A stretch of DNA of 64,000 bases from NCBI RefSeq assembly GCF_021462225.1, contig NC_061804.1, positions 11,724,740 through 11,788,739 of the forward strand. Direction: 5' to 3'. Below the pieces are notes generated by a model that did not search any database, was not told the DNA's origin, and worked only from the letters and a program-made list of their open reading frames with translations. The DNA comes from Girardinichthys multiradiatus (taxonomy: Eukaryota; Chordata; Actinopteri; Cyprinodontiformes; Goodeidae). Positions 48,301-60,300 of this stretch are shown here, in pieces. The position numbers were made by a program, and so were the translations under genes. How positions within the stretch are numbered: position 1 is the first letter of the stretch; the number at the start of each line of letters is the position of its first letter.

Positions 48301-51300
48301 AGAACACTTTTCTGTTCTTGCAGAGTAAATTCAAGCCTTTAGAAACAGGCTGGGGAAAATGGCATCCAGACAGTTCATCTTGATGATCCCCAAGACTAAA
48401 GAAAATGGTCTGCATATTGAAGAGACAAACGTGGATCTTTTTGGAAGGTGTTTTCTGTTGCATCTGCTGTAATACAAAATCAGCATTTCAGAAAAGAACC
48501 TACAGTCAGACACGGTGGTGGTAGCTGCTTTGCTGCTTCGGGACCTGGAAGACTGGCTGTAATTGATGGAACCAAGAATTCACTAGTAGAAACTCCTGAA
48601 GGAGAAGGTCCAACCATCAGTTTGTGACATTGAGCCCATTTCTGTTATGCCTGACAGTGATCCATAGCACACCAGTAAGTTTGCCTGTGATTGTTTTTTT
48701 TAAGTGACCTAGTCAAAGTTTGAACTTAAATCCATTCAACCCTCAGATGTGGCTGAATTTAAACAATTCAGCAAAGCTGAGCGGGTCCAAATTCCTCCAC
48801 AGTGATAAAGACTCATTATCTTTTTCTGATATCAAGACTTGTTTGATCAAATATATTGAACTGCGATCATTGTGGTGGTAAAAACCTATTCACCTCACTG
48901 TATGCTGATTGTAATCACTTTTATTTTAGCACGTTTTAAAGATTGCAGCTTCATGTTTGTGTTTCTGGTCGGCATCAGAAACGCGGAGAACATGGTGTGT
49001 CAGAAAGGAAGCTTTTCTTTCCCACATGTTGCTCACAGATTCACTCCTGTCACTGCAGCCTGCATCTGCCAGCTCATGTTTCCAGTTGGTTCAGTGAAGC
49101 TTTAAGAAGATAAAGTTCCCAGTGAAAAGCACCCAATGTCTGGCGCTGACTACTTTTGTTTGATGTGTAAACACAAAGTGATTAGTTTGTTTGAGTAATG
49201 CAGAAGAAATTCCTATTTAGAGCAGTTTTTCAGCCAGCATCACATTACCAGCATTATGCAACTGATCCACATGACGGCTGGAGCTGCTGCTGCTTCTACA
49301 AACACTTTCTGCAGCTGTGATGTGGGTATTTCTGCTGACATACTACTAATGTCAGCACTACTTTGTACTTCCCATTTTATATTTCTTGTGTGAGTCGTAA
49401 AGTAACCTGTAGCTAAAGTATCACCTAGTACTACTAGGTAGTCTCTCCCTAACACTTTACCGCATTCAACAAGAAATTGTTGATTTATTCTTTAAATTGA
49501 TTAATAAATAGTTTAATACTGTAATTGTCTGAGAGGCTTGGGGAACCCTGCACAGGTATACCAGCTCATCACAGGGCCAACCCAAAGACATACGATAAAA
49601 CACATTCAATACCTTTTGTCACATATACCGTATTTTCCGCACTATAAGGCGCACCGGATTATAAGGCGCACCTTCAATGAATGGCCTATTTTAGAACTGT
49701 TTTCATATATAGGGCGCACCAGATTATAAGGCGCATAGAATAGAAGCTACTGCAGTCAAACGTTTGACTGGGGTTGCGTTATGCATCCACTAGATGGAGC
49801 TGTGCTAAAGAGAATGTCAACAAAACAGTCAGATAAGTCAGTCAGTCAAACTTTATTAATACACTACAAACCAGCGTTCTGATAACTCCATTCACTCTCA
49901 TGGTAAGGTCTCCTCTACATAGAATTCTATTGAATAGAGCCAACCGCACGTTAGGAATGCATTGGAGTCTATGAAGTTGAAGTTGAAATTAAACGTTAAT
50001 TAAAACGTGAAAGGGAACTTTTCCCTGATTCAGTAAACACGTAAAAGAAACAGTTTGATGCACTAAATCAAACGTTAGTACATTCACAATATAGTAGCGT
50101 TAACTGTTGAATTCTCTCGCTGCTGCTCTATTCCCATGTTCGACTGCGTAGCTGACAGCCCTGAGTTTGAACTCAGCATCGTAAGCGTGTCTCTTGAAAG
50201 GTGCAATTTTGGGGTCGTTATACACACACAAGTGGTGTTGGACTAGGAGTAAGCACAGTACAGGTGTTTACCGCTATTACTTCGGCGACACCCCTGACTA
50301 CGGTAGCCGTAATACTGCAAGCGGTGCGGCTTTGTAGTTTACCAGTCGTACTGAAACATTTTGACAGAGCGTCGTGTACAACCAGTATGGATCAACCAAT
50401 TAACCAATTGATCCATATATAAGGCGCTCCGGATTACAAGGTGCACTGTCATTTTTTGAGACAATTAATGGTTTTTAAGTGCGCCTTATAGTGCGGAAAA
50501 TACGGTACTCGTTAAAACCACAAACTTCAGCAGATTTTAGTAGGATTTTATGTGACACAAAGCAGTGAATAATTGTTAAGTGGAAGGAAAAGGATTCAGG
50601 GTTTGCAAAATTCCTTCTAAATACAGTCCAGACAGGTCAGAGAGAAGGTTGTGCAGACGTTTGGGCGTAGCGGTGGCTCAGGGTGCGAGCGACCCATGTA
50701 CAAGGCTACAGTCCTCGAGGCAACCATCAGAGGTTCAAGTCCCAACCCGTTGACCTTTGCTACCTGTCTTCCTCTCTCTCTCTTCACCTCATTTCCTGTC
50801 AGTCAACTTGCAAAATAAAGGTCCCTTGTGCCAGGAAATTAAAACGATAACAGGCTTTGGAGAAGTTTAAAGCAGGGTTGGGTTCTACAACAATATTATC
50901 TCCCAGAACTCTGTTCAGTCCATCATCTGAACATGGAGAGAGGACATGGCAAATATGGAAGAAAGTGCTCTGGTCATATATGCTTTTGGCCTACAGGCAA
51001 AACACTATGTAAGCAGGGAAACTAGCACATTACCTTGAACACATTTTCCCTATAATGAAACATGGTAGTGGCAGCATCATGCTGTTGAGACCCTTTGCTA
51101 TAGTGAGGACAGGGAAGCTGGTCAGATATGATGGCAAGATGGATGGAGCTAAATCCAGTCCTAGAAGAAAACCTGCTAGAGGCTGCAGAAGACCTGAGAC
51201 TGGGGCGGAGGTTCACCTACCAGCAGGAGAACCACCCTGAACATCCAGCCAGAGATACCATGGATGGTTTAGATCAATGCATGTTCATGTGTTTATGATG

Positions 51301-54300
51301 GCCTAGTCAAAGTCTAGATATAAATCTATCTGAGAATCTTTGGCACAACTTAAAAACTGATGTTCACAGATGTTATCTATCCAATTTGAGCTGGAGCTGT
51401 TTTATAAAGCAGAATGGACATAAATGTTCAGTCTGTAGATGTTTTCCTTGTACTTCACAATGATGCATTAATTTGTCATGATCCATCACATAAAATCCAA
51501 ATAAAATACAGTGGCTTGTAAAAGTATACAAACCCCTTGAACTTTTCCACATATAGTTACATTACAACCATAAACATAAATATATTTTATTGGAATTTTA
51601 TGTGAAAAACCAACACGAAGTGGCATACAATTGTGAAGTAGAATGAAAAATATATATTTTTTCTTCTTTTACAAATAAAAAACTGAAAAGGGCATTGTGT
51701 AAAAGTATTCAGGCCCCCTGAGTCAATACTTTGTGGAACCACCTTCTGCTGCAGTTACAGCTGCAAGTCTTTTAGGGTACGTCTCCACCAGCTTTACACA
51801 TCCAGTGACTGAAATTTTTGCCCATTCTTCTCTGCAAAACAGCTCAAGATCAATCAGATGTAGAGTGCTGGTAAACAGCAGTTTTCAGATCTTGCCACAG
51901 ATTCTCGATTGGGTTTAGGTCTGGATTTTGACTGGGCCATTCTAACACATGAATATTTTTCGTTTTAAACCATTCCATTGTAGCTCTGGCTTCATGTTTA
52001 GGGTGGTTGTCCTGCTGGAAGGTGAACCTCCGCCCCAGTCTCAAGTCTTTTGCTGACTCCAACAGGTTTTCTTCCTAGATTGCCCAGTATTTGGCTCCAT
52101 ACATCTTCCCATCAACTCTGACCACCTTCCCTGTCCCTGCTGAAGAGAAGCAGCCCCAGAGCATGATGCTGCCACCACCATATGTAACAGCGGGGATGGT
52201 GTGTTCACACATAAGCATTCTGCATTTTGGCCAAGAAGTTCAATTTTGGTTTCGTTTGACCAAAGCACCTTCTTATGGTTTTCTTTTAACAATGACTTTC
52301 TTCTTGCCACTCTTCCAAAGACCACATTTATTCAGTGCACGACTAATAGTTGTCCTGTGGACAGATTCCTCCACCTGAGCCGTGGATCTCTGCAGTTTAT
52401 CCAGAGTCACCATGGGCCTCTTGGCTGGATCTCTGATCAGCGCTCTCCTTGTTGGGCCTGTAAGTTTAGGTGGACGGCCTTGTCTTGGTAGGTTTCCAGT
52501 TGTACCAAACTCTTTCCATTTCCAGATCACTCAGGAACCTTAATTACTAAAGTCGTCAGACAACCTTAGTATCAAACTTGGACACGTTTTCTCTCCCCAG
52601 CCCTGCTGCCTTCTGTGAGTGTGTGTCTGCAGGTAGTGTCACAAGACCCAGATTTCACACTGGCTGTTCATTCATTCCCCGTGTCCTCCAGTAAACCCCA
52701 CCCCCCAGCTGACAAAACGCTGAGGTCGATGGGGTGAGGAGAATGAGGAGGGGGAAAGAGGAGAAATGCTTTGCTGCTTCCTTCCAAAATGTGGACTTCA
52801 TGTTTCTGCTCTATCAGGCCAGACAACAACCTCCGTCTTCTCTTCCTGCTACTCTTCCTAGGGACTGCTAGGGTTTTTTTCACGGTCTGCTCACCCCGTC
52901 TTATAGTCGGGACCAGAGCTTTTTTGCTCCTCCAGTGAACAGGCTGTGTAATCTGGGGGCCACGGGCGCTGCAGCAGAGCAAAGAAAGTGACAGCAAAGC
53001 AAACCGCATTTCATGAGAACAAGGAAGTCTTTCTCTTTGCATTATAACCAGACGTTCGGACACATGGGGGCTGAACACCACTGAGTGCTTTGTACTCAGA
53101 CACTTTGGTAGATGTAGTAGTTAATCAGCTTGAAAACAGGAAATTATGATTATGATCTTGTCAATGTTGAAGTACTTCTTGATCGATGGTTGTGGACTAA
53201 ATGACAACATCTCATGGTGTAGCACAGGTTTGACCTCTAAGAAACCGGTTTACTTCACACATTCAGTTAATTAGGATCTGAACATGTCCATTTTGTGTGA
53301 AGTTCTTTAAAAAAAATTATTGCCATTATTCATCTAGCGTTAGTTGGAGCTGGGTATGGACAGACAACCACAAACTTCCTCCCAAAGAGGATAAAACATG
53401 AAAAACAGAACCAACATGCTCTGCTGAATCAGCACTTTAATCATGATCTAAAAACACACAGGGTCAACACTACCAAGAAAGCCCTGGACCCCAGAGTAAA
53501 GCTGCAGCTATGACTTACTTTGGTAATTATCTACTATGGGAAATAATTCACCAGTAAGTCAAGTAATCAGATCCACAGAGCTAGTATTTCCTTCATTAAA
53601 GTAGGAAGTGATCCAAACCAACCTGACCCTACGTGAAGTAACTGCTGCCCTTCTTACATCATGACATAAATGTGAATAAACACAAACAAAAAAGACTTAG
53701 ACAGGTTCAATAAACATTTGTTAATTATAAACTCTTTTCAAAAGCATTTGTTTAATCTAAAGAAAAAAGAGTCATAAGTAAAAAGGGAGTAAAAATCCTC
53801 TTCCTAAGCAGGTTGCAAATCACACCCATAGGTTTGCATTTTTCTAACTTTGGACTCTAGATCTTGGATCATGATAGATGATGCTGTATTTACTAGTTTG
53901 TCTCATTGTAAACACTGTCTGTAATGCAGTGAGCACTGAGAGGGCGCTGCTGGAGAAGATCCCTGAAAGCATCGTGGCAAAGAACGTTTCTCAGCCTCAA
54001 CCAGCACCGTTTTAATACGTTCCTGCCGCAAACATTAGTGTATTTCTATGGGGTTTATGTCATGGAAAAAGAAAAAGAACACATAATTTCAAGGAGGAAG
54101 GACAATGACATGAAATCTACAATAATCCATTAAAGCTGCAGGTCATCAGGCTGACATTTATGCCTGTTCTTCTTTGTAAAACAGCTTCAGATCAGATAGA
54201 GAACATCTGTAAACATCAGGTTTCAAGTCTTGCCACACATTTAGGTCTGGACTTTGACTAGGCCATTCTAACACATGAACCTACTTTGGTCTAAACCCTC

Positions 54301-57300
54301 CATTGTAGCCCTGGCTGGATGTTTAGGATGGTTGTCCTGCTGGAAGTCTTAGCCTCCGTTAGGTCTTCTTTCAGGATGGTGATGCAATTAGCTGCATCCT
54401 TCTCCATTAACTCTGATCATCTGATCAGCTTCCTTGTCACTGCTGAAGAAAAGCATCCTCATAGCATGATGCTGCCACCACCATGTTTCACTGTGGAGAT
54501 GGTGTATTCAGGGTGATGTGCAGTGTTAATTTTCCACCCAGCTAGCCAAATCATCTTTAGTCTAATCTGATCAAAGGACCTTCCTCCACATGTCTGCTGC
54601 ATCTCCTACATGGGTTGTAGCAAATTGCAACATGACTGTGGGGTTTTCTCCTAAGAATGGCTTCCTTCTTCTCACTCTTCCATAAACACCAGATGTGTGA
54701 AGTGCATCACAAATAGTTGTTCTGTGGACTTATTCCCCTACCTGAGCGGTGGTTCGCTGCAACTCCTCCAGAGTTACCATGGTCCTCTTGGCTGTTTCTC
54801 TGATAAATGCTGCCCTGTCAGCTTAAGTGGACCTCCATGTCTTGGTAGGTCTGCAGTTGGTCCATTTGCTTTCCATGTCCAGATGGTGGATTGAACAGAG
54901 CTCTGGAAGATGTTCAAAGCTTGGCATATTGTTGTAGAACTCAACTCTGCTTTAAACTTCTCCACAACCTTCTCCTTGACCTGTCTGCTATGTTCCTGGG
55001 TCTGCATGATGCTGGTTGTTCTCTAAAGAACCTCCTAAGAGCAGAAACAGAACAGCTGCATTTATACTCAGGTTCAACAGCCAGACTCGGTTTATTAATT
55101 GGGTTTCTTCTGAATGCGATTTTTTTATTTGCATTGCATTTTATTTTGGGGTCTCAGAGTAAAGGGGGCTGACTACAGATGTGTGCAACACTTCAGATTT
55201 TCAAACGATGAATTCTTTCCTTGTCATCATCTGTGTCGGTTTGTCACATAAAACCTGATAAAGTACATGATAGTCTTTGGCTGTAATGTGAGATGCTATG
55301 AACAGGGGTGCTTTAATTTCTCACTCAGACTGTTTATACACGTGTCTCTTAGAAAATAAAATATTGCATGAATTCATGTGTTTCATTACTGTTAGTAAGA
55401 TGAATGGATTCAGTTTGGTCTTCAGAACCCAATAATTCAGCTCATTAAACACGGATTATCTCTACAGGCCTCACAATCCCAGGAATTACACAGTTTTCCT
55501 AATCAGGACTTTAGGAAGCAGACGTGTGTTTTTTTTCCTCACAGTGATGGTGATGCACGACCATAAGAGAAAATCATTATTTAACAAAGTGTTGTGTAAA
55601 CGGAGCTATTACAGCACCCGAGAGAGCAGGGATTTTAAATGAAATGTTTTCTGATTTTAAAGAAGCTTACTGTTGGTGCTGCCAAGCTGGAGAGCAGCCA
55701 GGAGGAGAGCTTGTCCAAGCTAAAGCACTCATTCATAGTTTGGACATACTGGTGACATAACCAGAAGTCCTGCATGAACTAGAACACAAAAAGCCACATT
55801 TCAAACTGAGCATTTGTCTTTTTCTGTTTATTCAGATGATCTTCAGATCTTTACGTTACACTGCTAGAAGCCACACACTTTCGTGCAGTTTAAAGCTGGC
55901 CTGCAAGGCCTCCACACAACCCTTCAAATAGAGATGTCCCAACTTCTCCTGTGTCACAGCTCTGTTTATAGTTGGAGAAAGACGAGGCCAGGCGTTACTA
56001 ATCCCGTGATGGTTGCTGAGCTGTAGCTGTGACTGCTAGAGAAGATATCCTGAAAGAAGACTTGTTCAGAACATGACCTGCAGTTGTTAGTGCTGGTCCT
56101 CTTCATAAAGCTTCAGTTACATGGGCAGGGCAACAAACCAAGCAGAAGGTTTTAGGTTAGGTCAATATGACAGGTCTAACAAGGATACGTCAGATTAAAA
56201 ATAGTTATTACTGGATAATCCTTTTTAATTTTCATGGTTTATATGCTGGATGTGAAATGTTGCCTCAGAGGCGACATTAAGCACGGCTGGTACAAGAATC
56301 TGTTAACCTAAAAACACCACAGCTTCACAGTATTTACACAACAGTGATCACATGCTCTAGTTGCTTTTATTTAATCAGAAAAGAGTAACAACTATTTGGG
56401 TTTAATATACACACTGGAATAAAACTGTAAACGAATTACCCGCTACATTTAGTAACACGTAGTCCTCTCAGGTGCTTAATAAACATAAAACTTGCACCCA
56501 AAACCACATTCTCCTAATAGGAGACGCTCTATTAGTTTCCACACCATGGCTCTGGTTTTTAATGATCAGAAATATTTCCAGGTACATTTGTTTTTTACTT
56601 ATAAGAAAACCGTGGAGCAGCCTCCTTTCAGCTAGCTGTCCAGCAGTGTGCAGCAACGCGTGGGGGGGTATCGTGGTGATTTATGCCCCATACAGTTGGA
56701 AAAGCTCTAGTCGTGCAGGACTTTCTGTGACATTATACTATCTTTGGCATCTCATATTTGCATTTTGCAGGATGAGAGTAACGTTGCTCACTGTACGCAG
56801 AATAGAGCGAAAAACCAGGAGAGTTCCAGTGGCCATTTTAAGCTCATTCACTTTTTTGGATGCAGGTGTTTTTTTTCTATTTTGTTTTTATGATATTCTA
56901 TGTTTTTAAGAAGTAACTGTATTTACAAATGAAAAAACATGCATCTCATTGGGCTCTCAGGATGTTCTTTCATAAAGGATAAATCAGTGAGCTGTTACTG
57001 CTCAGGTATGTTGCTCAGTGCTGGTCAAGTGTAAAAATCAACGCCTTCAGGCCACCAGCTTATATTTAAGTGTATCTCCAGCCTAAAAAGTCATAAAATA
57101 TTTTCATTTTCATTTTAGGGCCTAAAATGTTTAAATATCCTCAGAGTTGTAACATTGGCTGTTTTTAATTCTAACTTTAAAATCTGCATTCTTGCTCATT
57201 GCTTCATTCATTTTTGAAGTTAAATACGTGTTCGCTAAGTTAGAGGGTTTTTCATAACTTACGTTTAAACCAGAATCGTCTTCAAAGGTTTCGAAAGGCT

Positions 57301-60300
57301 TCAGTGTAACTGACTGAAATGTGCAGAAAACAGTGATCTCTGAACATCTGCCTGAGATTGGTGTGATTCATACACATGCAGAAAGTTCTGAAACATACAG
57401 CTGATCCACCCCAGCTGACTACGTTCAGACTGACCCAGTCCATTTCTCTGTCTAATGACCCGGATACAAACTGCTGTTTATTTATGTGGTTGATGGTTTA
57501 ACAGCTGAACTGCTTCTTCACAGTTTGGAATTAAAAGGGAGAGAAAGGCTTTCTGTGGGAGTTTTCTGAGATTTAGTTCTGGTTCTGATCCAGTTTTTTT
57601 TCTTCAGAAAGAACTGATCTAATAGTGAGAACTTGTAGAAATCCTTATTGAGTTGGTTCCTCTGTGCTGTTAAAGACTAGAAGTCAGGCAGTTGATTCTT
57701 TATTAACATCTCAGTTTTGTAACACAGGTATTCTTATGATCCATGACTTCTTCTAGAGAAGACGATACTGTGGTTCTCATCTGATCTAAGATGTGAGGAT
57801 GGATGTAAAGATGATGTTTAACTCGTGTATTTTCCTCCTTTTTGCAGACTGGTGTCATCCATCCACGCCCTCATGGCAACAACAGCAGGAGTCATCGTGG
57901 TGTTATCATGCAGAGGCAACATCATTTATGACAGGTGAGATTTTATTGACTAATCTTTGTAATTCAACGGGCAACTTCTTATCAAAGTGGGAGAGAAATG
58001 AACTCATTAAAAGACGAAGACCGGACTTTGTCTTTATAAGTTTTATTCAAAGGCATTGCAGCGTTTGAAGACCCTGTCACTGAGGTTAGTCAGTGAAGCA
58101 GATCCCCGATCGACATTTACACACAGTATTTATACCAGAACATGACGGTGTTACCTCAACTTAAAAGAGTTTGTGCTTTATGGCCCTAGACCCTCCTCGG
58201 GTTCAGAAGTAACAAAGTTATTTACGAGCTGACCCATCTGCTCTTCCTGAGACATCACCCTTCACTTCTGATAATGGCTTTACAGCTTCGTCCTCTAAAC
58301 ACAGATGTCAGAGGAGAGAGTCAACCTGAAGTTCATTCACTTTGGAACACTTAATAAAATAATTTCCATCACAAACCTTCTTGTAGTCCATTTTGGTGTT
58401 TGCTGCTCTAACAAGGCATAGCTCCAGCCTCCTGGGATAAACTCATCTGTTTTTACCTAAACCAAAGTTAAAGATCTTTCTATTCATGGTAAGATATTGA
58501 ATGCTCATAAACTCTGCACACACGTTTTAAACTGATTGGCAGCCATTGTGCCATTTTCAGAGAAAATATGAGCCGTTGCCATGTAAACGAACAGAAAAAC
58601 TCAACTAATCTTTTCCGTAGTCGTGTAAACAGGCCCTGATTCCCATTTTCACAACTCAGAGTTTCCAGCTGTTTGAATTGTAGACAGTTGTCTCAGATAA
58701 ATATCTTCCAGCAGGAGGTCGCTCAGATTTGTTCAGGTTGGAAGCTCATCACAAAATCAATGTGTGTAATATTCATATCTCAAAGGACTGTTTGGGGTGC
58801 AGTAGTTGTTGGCTAAAATATTCCAGGTATTATTAACTTGTGTTTTTCATGCTAATGTAATATTTAAACAGCTGGACAGAGTCTCACTGCAGCTGATGCT
58901 CATACCGGACACACAAGGGTAAAGGTCACACAGTGATGGAAGCTCGCATGAGAAACAGAGGAAAGAAGAAAATAGGCAGATATTGCATCAGATGTCATCA
59001 GTGCAATATTTACCAATATTTTCACCATCATAAGTCTTACTAATATCATGCAGCCCTGATCATGGGCCAATGTTTGTAATATAAAATATTTAGAAAATTA
59101 TGTACAGTTAAATTATACATGATATTTGAGTGTATTTAAAATTATTTATCCTGATAAGTCATTAAATAAATGTAACTGCCAAGAGAAATAAACGAAAAAG
59201 TAATTAAGCACAGATTTAGGTATAAATACACACTTTTCTACATGCAGTCTCCACACACTATGGCCGCTGCTGGCCTCTGAGTCGGCCTGTTGCAGTGTGC
59301 ACGTCTAGGGACTGTTTTCTCCTCATGTAGCTGCTGCTACATGAGGAGTCTTGTTGTCATGTTCTCCTTGGTAGACCTTTAGATGATCCTTGTTTCATGG
59401 CATGGCTACAGTGCCTCCATGCTTTATCCTAGGCAGCTCTTCACTTGGTATCCTTCCTCAAACAGCCACTTTAATCCGACCCGACCCTCCAGATTGTCCA
59501 CCTACCAGCAGGTGTGTGTGTTAGCAGTAGGCTTCTTTGTGCAGTTAAAGTGTGACACTAGGCTAATGCTAACCATTTAATCGCACTGAGTCAGTAGCCG
59601 GACCCAGGCGCTCCCAGTTTCAGGCTGCTAATCCCAGTCCCCCCTCCTCCTTTAGCCACAGAGCTTAATTCCTCCACAGAGCTGCTCAGTTCTGCTGACG
59701 TGCGCCCAGCCTGAAGCTTATCAAACACATGCTCCACATGAACGCCCCGGAGCTGCGTCTGATTCTGTCGTTTCGTTTGGACGCCTCATCTCATCTGCTG
59801 CAACTAGTGAAAGGGTTGATGATGACAGATCCACATTAAATCTGACATGTTTTATTTTACCGAAACGCATCTTTGTGCTTCCTGAAACATTAACAATGTC
59901 TGAGCTAGGAAACATTCTGTGGTTTAAACGAACTGCTGTTATCCTTGAGGATCTGCAAACTGTGGTTATAAAACAGCAGAGAGGTCATTCCAGAAGTGTT
60001 ATTAACCCATAACCCCCCGGCCCCCGATGCCGTGGCGGCAAAGCCCATACCCCTAAACCCCCTACGCCTCTGATGCATTTAATTATTGGAGACCAAATCA
60101 ATTCCAATTTCTCTGTTGGTTTTTCTTACAAGCAGCCAGTCTCTTCATCTAAATCTGATAACACATTTTTAAAATGAATTATATTTAAACTTAATTCATG
60201 TAAGGTTGTCTTCATCCCCAAGAAGACAAAGTAAGGGACAGGCTGGGACTGTGTATCTAGGAACCCTGTCATGATGTTCTCACTGCACCCTAAAAACACG

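Noticed and set aside
56472..56909. 145-codon hydrophobic frame
   Set aside because: No recognisable family, no promoter or intron signals, mid-intron of tlcd3a.
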